Positions 56,004 through 64,000 of a stretch of DNA of 64,000 nucleotides are shown here, piece by piece (positions within the stretch are counted from its first letter, which is position 1; each line of letters opens with the position of its first letter). Origin of the DNA: Ruania rhizosphaerae (lineage in GTDB: Bacteria > Actinomycetota > Actinomycetes > Actinomycetales > Beutenbergiaceae); NCBI RefSeq assembly GCF_009805705.1, contig NZ_VSMB01000013.1, forward strand, positions 45,742-109,741, given 5' to 3'. Position numbers and translations under genes: made by a program. The notes under the pieces are model-generated. The model made no database searches. It saw nothing but the letters and a program-made list of their open reading frames with translations, and had not been told where the DNA came from.

Positions 56004-59000
56004 ATGCGCGTGCCCGACCGGGACCAGGTGATGGCAGCGATCACGAGCCGAACCGACGACGATCTGGGGTGGCTCGCCGAGCGACTCCTCGAGCACGTCG
56101 CCACCGAGGATCTCGCCGAACGCAGCCCGGAGTCGGTGGCCGGCATGGTCGCCTCCATGCGCGAGCTCGCGCAGACCCGCCAACCCCACGAGACGCTCGT
56201 GCGTGTGAGCCCGCCGGAGGGGGACACCACACCGTGGTCGTCCGCCCACACCATCGTCCAGGTGTGTACCGACGACATGCCTTTCCTCGTCGATTCGGTC
56301 AGTGCCGCACTCTCGACCGGCGGACACCTGGTCGACCTGCTCGTCCACCCCACGATCGCGGTGCGACGTGACGAGAACGGGCACCTCACCCAGGTGCGTA
56401 GCGAACGTCCGCCCACGACTGCCGGGACGGTCGAGTCCTGGATGCTGTTCGCCGTCGAGCGTATGTCTGCGCAGCGGCGGGCGGAACTGACCGAACGCCT
56501 GCAGGACGTCCTGCGGGACGTACGGGACGCCGTCAACGACTGGGCGCCGATGCGCCTGCGGTGCGAGGAGGTCGCCCGCGAGCTGCAAGCCGGCGCGCCG
56601 GTCACGGTCGACCCGGCGGAGGTGGAACCCACCGAGACGTTCCTGACCTGGCTCGCACGTGACCACTTCACCTTCCTCGGCTACCGCGAGTACCGGCTGG
56701 AGACCGTGGACGGTGCAGATGTGCTGCACCCGATCGAGGGAACCGGCCTGGGCATCCTGCGCGACGCTCCGGAGGGCCCTGGCATCTACTCGCGGCTGCG
56801 CCCGGAGGCGCAGGCTGGTGCGCGCACCCCGCGACTGCTGACCGTCACCAAGGCCAACTCCCGTGCCACCGTGCACCGTCCTGTCTACCTGGACTACATC
56901 GGCATCCGCACGTTCGATCCGGACGGCAACGTCACCGGTGAGCGACGGTTCCTCGGCATGTTCACCTCCGCTGCCTACGCCGAGTCGGTGCAGCGCCTGC
57001 CGATCGTCTCGGAGAAGGTGCGCGGCGTGCTGGCGCTCAGCGGATTCTCCCCGCACAGTCACTCCGGCAAGGATCTGCTGCAGATTCTCGAGGCCTACCC
57101 TCGCGACGAACTGTTCCAGAGTGATGCTGAGCAGTTGTGGTCCGTGGCCGAGCAGGTGATGCATCTGGAGCAGCGGCGCCGTGCTCGGCTGTTCCTGCGG
57201 CGGGATGAGTTCGGGCGGTTCGTCTCGGTGCTGGTCTACCTGCCGCGGGATCGGTACAACACCACCGTCCGGCTGCGAGTGGAGGCGATCCTGCGGGAGG
57301 CCTTCGGCGCCGAGCATGTGGACTTCACGACCCGGGTGAGCGACTCACCGCTCGCTCAGATGCACGTGGTGGTTCGGCTGCCGCGCGATGCCTCCATCCC
57401 GGATGTGACCGAGGCAGACCTGCAACCGCAGCTGGTGGCGGCTACCCGCACCTGGGAGGAGGATCTGCTCGAGGCGTTGCACGGTCAGGACGGCGAAGAC
57501 TCCGCCGTGGCGTACGTGCGCGGCTTCCCGGAGGCCTACAAAGAGGACGTCGCACCCTCGGACGCCGTCGAGGATCTCGCCCGGCTCGTGGACCTGACGG
57601 GGAGTCAGACCCGCGTCCAGCTGTATACCCCGCCGACCGGGGCGCCGACGCACCGCCGGATGAAGGTCTATCGCGCCGAGCCCATCGTGCTGACCGACGT
57701 GCTCCCGGCGTTCACGGACCTGGGCGTCGACGTCATCGACGAACGGCCTTACCGGATCGTCGACGAGTCGGAGCGGGTGCGCTACGTCTACGACTTCGGC
57801 CTGCGCGCGCGAGGACGGACCGCGTGGCCCGACGGTATCTCGGAGGCGTTCGAGGATGCGTTCCTCGCCGTGGGCGACGGCCGGGCCGAGTCCGATGGCC
57901 TCGGCGCCCTGGTGCTCGCGGGGCTGCAGTGGCGCCAGGTGGCCGTGCTGCGGACCATCGCCCGGTACCTGCGGCAGGTCGGCTCGACCTTCAGCGTCGA
58001 GTACATCGAGGCGGCCCTCGTGGCCAACCCCCGGACCGCGACGGCCCTGGTGGGCCTGTTCGAGGCGCGCTTCGACCCCGAGCGCAGCGGTGACCGCGAG
58101 GCGACTCAGCAGGAGTACCTCACGCGCGTCCATGCCGATCTCGAGCAGATCGCCAGCCTCGATGCCGACCGGATCATCCGTGCGTTCATGGGGGTCATCC
58201 GGGCGACCCTGCGCACCAACTTCTACGTCGTCGGCCCCGACGGTGGCCCTCACCCCCAGATCAGCCTGAAACTGCGCTGCGCGGAGGTGCCCGGCATCCC
58301 CGCTCCGGTGCCGATGGCCGAGATCTGGGTATACGCCCCCCGTGTGGAGGGTGTGCACCTGCGGTTCGGTCTGGTGGCACGCGGGGGACTGCGGTGGAGC
58401 GATCGGCGTGAGGACTTCCGCACCGAGGTGCTCGGGCTGGTGAAGGCGCAGATGGTCAAGAACGCCGTCATCGTGCCCACCGGCTCCAAGGGCGGATTCG
58501 TGGCCAAGCAGTTGCCGGACCCGGCGCAGGACCGCGACGCCTGGCTGGCCGAGGGCAAGGCCGCGTACCGGCTGTTCATCCACGGCCTGCTCGACATCAC
58601 CGACAACCGCGTGGCCGGCGCGGTGGTACCGCCGGAACGGGTGGTCCGCCACGACGGCGACGACCCCTACCTCGTGGTCGCTGCCGACAAGGGCACCGCC
58701 ACCTTCAGTGACATCGCCAACGAGATCGCCGCCGAGCACGGCTTCTGGCTCGACGACGCCTTCGCCTCCGGCGGGTCCGCGGGCTATGACCACAAGACGA
58801 TGGGTATCACTGCCCGCGGCGCGTGGGAGTCCACGAAGCGCCACTTCGCCGAGATGGGCCGCAACTCCCAGGCCGAGGACTTCACGTGCGTGGGCATCGG
58901 CGACATGAGTGGGGACGTGTTCGGCAACGGCATGCTCCTCTCGGAGCACATCCGTCTGGTGGCCGCCTTCGACCACCGGCACATCTTCCTCGATCCCACT

Positions 59001-60782
59001 CCCGACGCCGCAACCTCCTTCGCCGAGCGCCGTCGCCTGTTCGAGCTCCCCCGTTCCACGTGGGCCGACTACGACTCGGCGTGGATCAGCGACGGTGGCG
59101 GGGTGTACCCCCGGACGGCGAAGTCCATCGAGATCACGCCCCAGGTGCGCACCGCCCTCGGGCTCGCCGACGACGTGAGCGAGCTGACGCCGTCGGAGCT
59201 GATTCATGCGGCACTCCAGGCGCCGGTGGACCTGCTTTTCAACGGTGGAATCGGAACCTACGTGAAGGCTTCCACCGAGTCCCACGCCGAGATCGGCGAC
59301 CGTGCCAACGACGCCATCCGGGTCAATGGTGCGGATCTGCGTTGCCAGGTGCTGGTGGAGGGCGGCAATCTCGGCGCCAGCCAGCTCGGCCGCATCGAGG
59401 CAGCACGCAACGGCGTGCGCATCAACACCGATGCCATCGACAACTCCGCAGGTGTGGGGACATCGGACCGCGAGGTGAACATCAAGATCCTGCTCACCGG
59501 GGAGGTGAAGGAGGACCGGCTGAGCATCACCGGCCGCAATGAGCTGCTCGCCTCCATGACCGACGAGGTCGCCGAGCAGGTGCTGCGCGACAACTACGTG
59601 CAGAACGTGCTCCTCGGCAACAGCCGCGTGCAGGCCCACGCGATGCTGACCGTGCACCAGCGACTGATCCACTGGCTGGAGGAACGGGGCGAGCTGGACC
59701 GGGAGCTGGAGTTCCTGCCCAGCGATGCCGAGATCGCCGAGCGAGATGCCGCGGGTACGGGCCTGACGCGGCCGGAGTTCGCGGTGCTGGTGGCCTATGC
59801 CAAACTGGCGCTGAAGGCGGATCTTTCCGAGACAGAACTGCCGGACGGGGCCTGGTTCTCCCGGACCGTCACCGAGTACTTCCCGCAGCCCTTGCGCCAA
59901 AGGTATGCGGACGCGATCGCCGAGCACCCGTTGCGCCGCGAGATCATCGTCAACGAGGTGGTCAACTCGATGGTCAACCGCGGCGGGATCACCTTCGCCT
60001 TCCGTGCGACCGACGAGACCGGGGCCGATAGTGAGCAGGTGGCGCGGGCGTTCGTGGCGTGCCGGGAGATCTTCGACCTGGAGTCCTATGTCCAGGCCGT
60101 GGAGGCACTCGACCACGAGGTGCCCAGCAGTACGCAGACGCAGATGTACATCGACTTCCGCCGGTTGCTGGATCGCAGTTCACGCTGGCTGGTGCTGCAT
60201 CGTGCCGAACGTGTGGACGTGGCTGAGGAGGTGGCCCGGTTCGCCGATCCGGTCCGGCGCCTGATCGGCCAGCTGCCGGAGCTGTTGCAGGGTGGGCATG
60301 CCCGGCGTTGCGCGCGGATGGCGGCCGAGTTCTCCGAGGCCGGGGTGCCCGAACAGCTGGCACAGCGTGCCTCGACGCTGCTGCCCTCCCTTGCCTTGCT
60401 GGACGTGGTAGAGCTGGCCGGTTCCTGTAGCGAGCCGCTGGAGGAGGTCGCAGCGCTGTACTTCGCCGTGGCCGACCGGTTCGGTGTGGATGACCTGCTG
60501 AACCAGATCGGGGCGCTCGGTCTCGATGACCGGTGGGACGCGCTCGCCCGGGCTGCCCTGCGCGACGACCTGCTGGCCACCGCGCGGGACCTCGCCCGCA
60601 CGGTGCAGCAGGCCACTCCCGACGGCGGAGCACCGGCTACCAGGATTGCCTCCTGGGAGGAGGGGGCCGGTGCAGCGCTGGGGCGTGCCGAGCAGGCGCT
60701 GCCGCAGGTGACGTCCCTCGACGGGGCTGGTCTGGCGCCATTGTCGGTGGCGGTGCGGGTGCTGCGGTCACTGGTGCGGTGA
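56004..60782 (+). CDS. NAD-specific glutamate dehydrogenase, large (180 kDa) type
   Basis: A 1592-residue enzyme, in the usual range of about 1600 for the GDH-180 family that deaminates glutamate to 2-oxoglutarate. An N-terminal ACT-like regulatory region (IVQVCTDDMPFLVDSVSAAL) leads to the catalytic core with RGGLRWSDRREDFRTEV, KNAVIVPTGSKGGFV and the Asp/Lys region, NAD-binding FTCVGIGDMSGDVFGNGML and RCQVLVEGGNLGASQ, then a long C-terminal helical domain. ATG 56004 follows GGAGGAG at 5 bases. Members are typically regulated by amino acids; a 16-bp palindrome sits just upstream. Confidence 0.93.
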   Translation: MRVPDRDQVMAAITSRTDDDLGWLAERLLEHVATEDLAERSPESVAGMVASMRELAQTRQPHETLVRVSPPEGDTTPWSSAHTIVQVCTDDMPFLVDSVSAALSTGGHLVDLLVHPTIAVRRDENGHLTQVRSERPPTTAGTVESWMLFAVERMSAQRRAELTERLQDVLRDVRDAVNDWAPMRLRCEEVARELQAGAPVTVDPAEVEPTETFLTWLARDHFTFLGYREYRLETVDGADVLHPIEGTGLGILRDAPEGPGIYSRLRPEAQAGARTPRLLTVTKANSRATVHRPVYLDYIGIRTFDPDGNVTGERRFLGMFTSAAYAESVQRLPIVSEKVRGVLALSGFSPHSHSGKDLLQILEAYPRDELFQSDAEQLWSVAEQVMHLEQRRRARLFLRRDEFGRFVSVLVYLPRDRYNTTVRLRVEAILREAFGAEHVDFTTRVSDSPLAQMHVVVRLPRDASIPDVTEADLQPQLVAATRTWEEDLLEALHGQDGEDSAVAYVRGFPEAYKEDVAPSDAVEDLARLVDLTGSQTRVQLYTPPTGAPTHRRMKVYRAEPIVLTDVLPAFTDLGVDVIDERPYRIVDESERVRYVYDFGLRARGRTAWPDGISEAFEDAFLAVGDGRAESDGLGALVLAGLQWRQVAVLRTIARYLRQVGSTFSVEYIEAALVANPRTATALVGLFEARFDPERSGDREATQQEYLTRVHADLEQIASLDADRIIRAFMGVIRATLRTNFYVVGPDGGPHPQISLKLRCAEVPGIPAPVPMAEIWVYAPRVEGVHLRFGLVARGGLRWSDRREDFRTEVLGLVKAQMVKNAVIVPTGSKGGFVAKQLPDPAQDRDAWLAEGKAAYRLFIHGLLDITDNRVAGAVVPPERVVRHDGDDPYLVVAADKGTATFSDIANEIAAEHGFWLDDAFASGGSAGYDHKTMGITARGAWESTKRHFAEMGRNSQAEDFTCVGIGDMSGDVFGNGMLLSEHIRLVAAFDHRHIFLDPTPDAATSFAERRRLFELPRSTWADYDSAWISDGGGVYPRTAKSIEITPQVRTALGLADDVSELTPSELIHAALQAPVDLLFNGGIGTYVKASTESHAEIGDRANDAIRVNGADLRCQVLVEGGNLGASQLGRIEAARNGVRINTDAIDNSAGVGTSDREVNIKILLTGEVKEDRLSITGRNELLASMTDEVAEQVLRDNYVQNVLLGNSRVQAHAMLTVHQRLIHWLEERGELDRELEFLPSDAEIAERDAAGTGLTRPEFAVLVAYAKLALKADLSETELPDGAWFSRTVTEYFPQPLRQRYADAIAEHPLRREIIVNEVVNSMVNRGGITFAFRATDETGADSEQVARAFVACREIFDLESYVQAVEALDHEVPSSTQTQMYIDFRRLLDRSSRWLVLHRAERVDVAEEVARFADPVRRLIGQLPELLQGGHARRCARMAAEFSEAGVPEQLAQRASTLLPSLALLDVVELAGSCSEPLEEVAALYFAVADRFGVDDLLNQIGALGLDDRWDALARAALRDDLLATARDLARTVQQATPDGGAPATRIASWEEGAGAALGRAEQALPQVTSLDGAGLAPLSVAVRVLRSLVR

Positions 60783-60841
60783 TCGACTCTGGACACGCCC
60801 GATAGATTGGCTGTGCCGGCGTCGACACGTGGAGGGACACC

Positions 60842-61306
60842 ATGGGGGCCACGAAGCGCGCGTTCCGGCGCCTCGACGGGGTGCAGTTGAGTCTGGCGGT
60901 CGGTGGTATCGACACGATCACCGGGCGTCTCCCGGTGCTGGTGGTCGGTGGCCCAGACGGTGCGATCACGGTACTGGCGGAAGCCCTCGGGATCGAGGAA
61001 CGTGGGCGCTTCGACCCGGCGCAGCCACCGGTGTTCGCGCGCACTGTCAAGCCGCGCTTTCGCGTGGTACCGGCTGAGGGCGAGCCCGGTCTGGAACTGG
61101 ACCACTCCAAGCGGGGCACGGTGCATCGCTGGCCGGTCGATCACCGGGTCCTGGTCGAGGCCACCGTCAGCGGCCAGGCGCTGCTGGTGCTGGTGGAGTC
61201 GCCCGGCGAACCGGAGCCGGGGGCCCTGGTGGAACGGGCGCTGGGGCGCCACGTCTTCGCCGCGTGGATCGACGTGCTCGACGAGCGGTCCGCCGATCAG
61301 GGGTAG
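60842..61306 (+). CDS. Conserved hypothetical protein
   Basis: A 154-residue soluble protein. It begins MGATKRAFRRLDGVQLSLAVGG, has a hydrophobic ITGRLPVLVVGGPDGAITVLAEALG strand-turn-helix, and ends FAAWIDVLDERSADQG. No signal, membrane segment or catalytic motif. ATG 60842 follows GGAGGG. I do not recognise the family. Convergent with the peroxidase gene, 16 bases apart. Confidence 0.65.
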   Translation: MGATKRAFRRLDGVQLSLAVGGIDTITGRLPVLVVGGPDGAITVLAEALGIEERGRFDPAQPPVFARTVKPRFRVVPAEGEPGLELDHSKRGTVHRWPVDHRVLVEATVSGQALLVLVESPGEPEPGALVERALGRHVFAAWIDVLDERSADQG

Positions 61307-61322
61307 CGCCAACGAGAGCGGC

Positions 61323-62435
61323 TCACAGCTCCCAGGAACCAGGGACGAAGAAGCAGCCGGAGGCATCCGTGATCGTGTGGCGGATGAGATCGTCCTGCTC
61401 ATCCAGGCGACGGTGGGTGGCGATGAAGGTCTGCGGGTCGTTCACGAAGGCGATGAACAGCACGCCCGCCCCCTCCGGAGGGTCGAAACTGTAGCTGCGG
61501 CGCAGCATCAGGGCGCGCCCGATGTTCGCCGGGTGCGCACGCCGGGCGTGTGCTGCGGCCGGGATCAGCGGCTCACCGTCGGGGCTCTTGGCGAACAGAT
61601 CGATCTCACTCATCGTCTCCCCGCCGGAGAGTGGTGCCCCGGTGTCGCGGCGACGGCCGATCGCACGTTCCTGCTCGTCCACGGGTGCCGTGGTGAAGTC
61701 GCTCAGGACGGTCATCCGCCGGAAGACGGCGAAGGTGTCCTGCTCCGGCCCGGTCCAGACACCGGCGGTCTGCTCTTCCTCTGTGCGCGGGGCGATGATG
61801 CCGTCGAGGAATCCCAGCCCCGTCCTCGTGGTGCCTTGCGGCGTGGGGGCGTCCCGGTATCCGGTCCGTTCCCAGACGAGTGTGGCATCGGGTACGAGTG
61901 CGGTCAGGGCAGCGGTGGCGTCTGAGACGGCGACGGCAGTCTCGGCGCAGACCTGGATCACGAGATGGCCACCGGTGCGCAGATCGGTCGTATCGCCGTC
62001 GAAGGCTGGGAGTTCGATTGCGAGAGTGGCACGTTCGGGCCACAGGCCCCGGGCGGTCCGGGGATCGACCCCGACGGTGATTGTGACCTCGCCGGCGTCC
62101 TCGGTCGTGGACGGGACCGTCTCGGCCAGGTTCCGGGCGGCGGAGTGGACTGCCTGGGGTTGAGGGTCGGCGAGTTCGAGAACGCTGACCTTGATGTGTC
62201 GTTGCGGCACCGCCGGGTGGGTGATCCCTGGCTTTCCAGAACCGGTGGCGTTCGGTTCGGGGGAGCCGCTCTCGGCCGGCTCGGTGACTCCGGCCAGCTG
62301 ACCTCGTAGCGCCCAGCCGCCGACTCCGGCCACTGTGGCGGCACCGAGGCCGGTCAGGAACTCCCGACGGCGTCCGCCCGTCTTCGGAGCTTCCTCGCCT
62401 GGGGTGGGACCGACCTCGTCCGATGGCGTGGTCAT
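61323..62435 (-). CDS. Tat-exported Dyp-type heme peroxidase (EfeB-like)
   Basis: A 370-residue secreted peroxidase. The Tat signal is GGRRREFLTGLGAATVAGVGG. The Dyp signature GFLDGIIAPRT supplies the distal Asp, the proximal heme His lies in HARRAHPANIG, and RRSYSFDPP with GVLFIAFVNDPQ are also typical. EfeB-type enzymes act on heme or dyes outside the membrane. It overlaps the beta-helix lipoprotein gene by 4 bases; no efeU or efeO is nearby, so it may not be part of the classical iron uptake system. Confidence 0.9.
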   Translation of the reverse strand: MTTPSDEVGPTPGEEAPKTGGRRREFLTGLGAATVAGVGGWALRGQLAGVTEPAESGSPEPNATGSGKPGITHPAVPQRHIKVSVLELADPQPQAVHSAARNLAETVPSTTEDAGEVTITVGVDPRTARGLWPERATLAIELPAFDGDTTDLRTGGHLVIQVCAETAVAVSDATAALTALVPDATLVWERTGYRDAPTPQGTTRTGLGFLDGIIAPRTEEEQTAGVWTGPEQDTFAVFRRMTVLSDFTTAPVDEQERAIGRRRDTGAPLSGGETMSEIDLFAKSPDGEPLIPAAAHARRAHPANIGRALMLRRSYSFDPPEGAGVLFIAFVNDPQTFIATHRRLDEQDDLIRHTITDASGCFFVPGSWEL

Positions 62436-63724
62436 GCGCCGGATTCGAGCAGATCGGCCGAAGGCGTTTCGATCGCCGAGATGTCGGGGAGCTCGACGGT
62501 CTCGGGGAGTTGGCGTGGCTGATCGTCGACAGTGGGCAGGCCCTGCCGTTCGTCCGGGAGTGCGACATCGGCGAAACTGATGCCATCCGGTGCGGGTGGC
62601 TGCGTGTAGTCGCTCGCGGGGAGGTCGCTCCCGCAGCCGAGCGCTGCGAGGCCGGATGGTTCCGTGGTGACCCCCGCGCTTTCGGGGCCGGTCTCGATGC
62701 AGTTGCCGGAGCCGGGAGCGTGGTCGGTGGGGGCGTAGGCGATGTCGACCCCGTTGTCACCCCAGGTGCCCGGGCCGATGGTGTTGTCGATCGGTGCGAA
62801 GTCCTCCGACGAGGTCATCCAGATGCCCACGTTGTCGTTCCCGCTGATGAGGTTCGAGCGAATGTCCGATCCGACGGCTCCCGCGAGCCCGATCCCGATC
62901 CCGAAGCCACCGCTTGCTTGTGTGGGCGTCTCCGTCTGGTCGTTGTCGGCGATCACGTTGCCGGCGACCTGGAGGGATTGTGTGGGCCCGTGGGCTTCGA
63001 GGTAGTTCGACAGCACACTGATGCCGACGCGGTTGTCGACGATGCGGTTTCCGGTGACGGTCACGGTGGAGGCGTTCGCGAGTTCGATCCCGACGGCGTT
63101 GCGGACCACCACGTTGCCGGTGACCGAGGCGTTGCAGTCGGCGCACTGGCCGACGTAGATCCCCGAGTCCGAGCCACCGCTGGCGAGGTTGTGCTGGATC
63201 ACGCCGCTGGTGCGGTTGAACGCGTAGATGCCGTAGAGGCCATTGTTGCTGGCCGTGACGTACTGGACGAGATAGCCAGGTACGGGCGGGGGCGCCTCCG
63301 AGGGCACATAGCCGTCCGGACCGCGGGCGATTCCGGCGCCGCTGTCGTCGGTGACGCCGGTGATGAGCACGCCGTTCTGGAGGTAGTTGCGCACGGTGAG
63401 GTTCTCGACCGTGATCCGCTCACCCGTTCCGACGATGCCGTTGCTGGCCGTGAGGCCGCCGTCCAGCACGACGCCGTTGCGATCGTCGCCTCGGACCGTC
63501 ACATCGTCCGCGCTCACCTCGAGCGTGCCTTCGTAGGTCCCGGAGCTGATGAGGATCAGGCCGCCCGGTTCGACGAGGTCGCCGGCTTCCTCGAGCGTGG
63601 CGTCATCGGGTACTCGGATGACGGCTTGCGTCTCCGGCTCGGAGGTGTCACCGCATGCTGACGTCGCTACCAGTGCGGCTGCAGCCGAGAGTCCGGCGAG
63701 AACACGTCTCATACTGACGCTCAT
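62432..63724 (-). CDS. Right-handed parallel beta-helix lipoprotein
   Basis: A 430-residue exported lipoprotein: hydrophobic LAGLSAAAALVATSAC with Cys 24 in the lipobox. Residues about 60-320 hold pectate-lyase-like beta-helix coils (DDVTVRGDDRNGVVLDGG, ITVENLTVRNYLQNGVLITG, NGLYGIYAFNRTSGVIQHN, DSGIYVGQCADCNASVTGN, NRIVDNRVGISVLSNY). A Pro-rich acidic tail follows. Such proteins bind or cleave polysaccharides, or act as copper-chaperone-like NosD proteins. It is translationally coupled to the Dyp-type peroxidase, so they probably share a function. ATG at 63724 or 63712. Confidence 0.85.
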   Translation of the reverse strand: MSVSMRRVLAGLSAAAALVATSACGDTSEPETQAVIRVPDDATLEEAGDLVEPGGLILISSGTYEGTLEVSADDVTVRGDDRNGVVLDGGLTASNGIVGTGERITVENLTVRNYLQNGVLITGVTDDSGAGIARGPDGYVPSEAPPPVPGYLVQYVTASNNGLYGIYAFNRTSGVIQHNLASGGSDSGIYVGQCADCNASVTGNVVVRNAVGIELANASTVTVTGNRIVDNRVGISVLSNYLEAHGPTQSLQVAGNVIADNDQTETPTQASGGFGIGIGLAGAVGSDIRSNLISGNDNVGIWMTSSEDFAPIDNTIGPGTWGDNGVDIAYAPTDHAPGSGNCIETGPESAGVTTEPSGLAALGCGSDLPASDYTQPPAPDGISFADVALPDERQGLPTVDDQPRQLPETVELPDISAIETPSADLLESGA

Positions 63725-63772
63725 GGTCGGATCCGTTCGTCGTTCTGGTGCGATGCGGGGCGCACGTGAAAC

Positions 63773-63812
63773 AGCCCCGGGCCCCGTCGTCGTAGCGACG
63801 AGGCCCGGGGCT
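63773..63812 (-). terminator. Strong rho-independent-type terminator
   Basis: agccccgggcc (63773 onward) pairs with ggcccggggct (to 63812); the stem of about 18 bases has one mismatch and a short loop, and read on the minus strand is followed by TGTTT. It lies 17 bases after the stop of the minus-strand surface-protein gene and so insulates it from the beta-helix gene. Confidence 0.8.
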
Positions 63813-63828
63813 TGTTCACCCGATGATG

Positions 63829-64000
63829 CTACGCGAGTGCGCGGCGTCGGATGGTTGCCAGGGTGGTTCCGCCGAGGAGGAACACGGCGGCTAGCCCGGC
63901 GAGTGCCAGCGTCCCGTCGGCACCGGTCACCGGCATCTGCGGCGCCGGTGGGGTGTAGCCGGCGTCGATGGTGGGGATGTCGGCTTGGCCGGGTTCGGCG
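63829..64000 (-). CDS. C-terminal end of an LPXTG-type surface protein (partial)
   Basis: The last 56 residues of a gene entering from beyond the window on the minus strand. They read a Pro-rich DAGYTPPAPQ, then the sorting motif MPVTG, a hydrophobic segment (LALAGLAAVFLLGG) and a basic tail (TIRRRALA). MPVTG differs from LPXTG at the first position. Fourth sortase-type substrate in the window. Confidence 0.8.
   Translation of the reverse strand, partial: AEPGQADIPTIDAGYTPPAPQMPVTGADGTLALAGLAAVFLLGGTTLATIRRRALA

Noticed and set aside
57345..60116. About 920-codon minus-strand frame opposite the glutamate dehydrogenase
   Set aside because: Antisense to conserved catalytic blocks; no start site or recognisable domain.

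Overview
The window is about 70% G+C with dense, often 4-base-overlapping genes, GTG starts, twin-arginine and lipoprotein signals, LPXTG-type surface proteins, a DUF1918 protein and a 180-kDa-type NAD-glutamate dehydrogenase. Together these point to a Gram-positive actinobacterium, probably in the Micrococcales (a Ruania/Georgenia/Beutenbergia-like lineage is my guess, not shown by the sequence). I saw no rRNA, tRNA, CRISPR array, transposase or phage genes.

Layout. 1-7.2 kb: an unknown gene tail, a small membrane protein, a PCMT-like methyltransferase, a secreted carbohydrate-binding protein with no catalytic domain, a wall-anchored metallophosphoesterase and a Tat-exported intradiol dioxygenase. 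7.3-13.8 kb: SprT-like protease, the helicase HrpA and a Bcr/CflA exporter. 13.8-19.4 kb: an ACMSD-like amidohydrolase with a complete SsuABC/TauABC-type importer and a LacI regulator, with two matching palindromic operators. 19.5-23.6 kb: J-domain/NERD protein, TIM-barrel isomerase, MFS transporter and XRE-cupin regulator.

23.6-39.5 kb is the most interesting block: a sugar-catabolic regulon with a DapA-family enzyme, an EbgA/EbgC-type beta-galactosidase, a CUT1 sugar ABC importer, a clan GH-G-like glycosidase, a GntR/FCD regulator, and an operon of GcvPA-like, GcvPB-like, AcoX-like ATP-NAD kinase and SDR genes, followed by an L-rhamnose mutarotase-like gene. Three promoter regions carry the same GTGTNNTGTATACA site, which ties the block together. 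The GcvP-like proteins depart from glycine decarboxylase at several otherwise conserved active-site motifs, and no GcvH, GcvT or lipoamide dehydrogenase lies nearby, so this is the best candidate here for an undescribed pathway.

39.5-45 kb: a 3-hydroxyisobutyryl-CoA hydrolase-like gene, a cluster of REP-like repeats, a SAM-sensing riboswitch in front of metF, then metE flanked on both sides by related palindromes. 45-53 kb: a RecB-like nuclease whose helicase core has been lost, two LPXTG-type surface proteins and a secreted HNH nuclease. 53-64 kb: VIT1-type transporter, DUF1918, App1-type phosphatase, NAD-glutamate dehydrogenase, an unknown protein, a Tat Dyp-type peroxidase paired with a beta-helix lipoprotein, and the tail of another sortase substrate. 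Several families of intergenic palindromes are scattered through the window.
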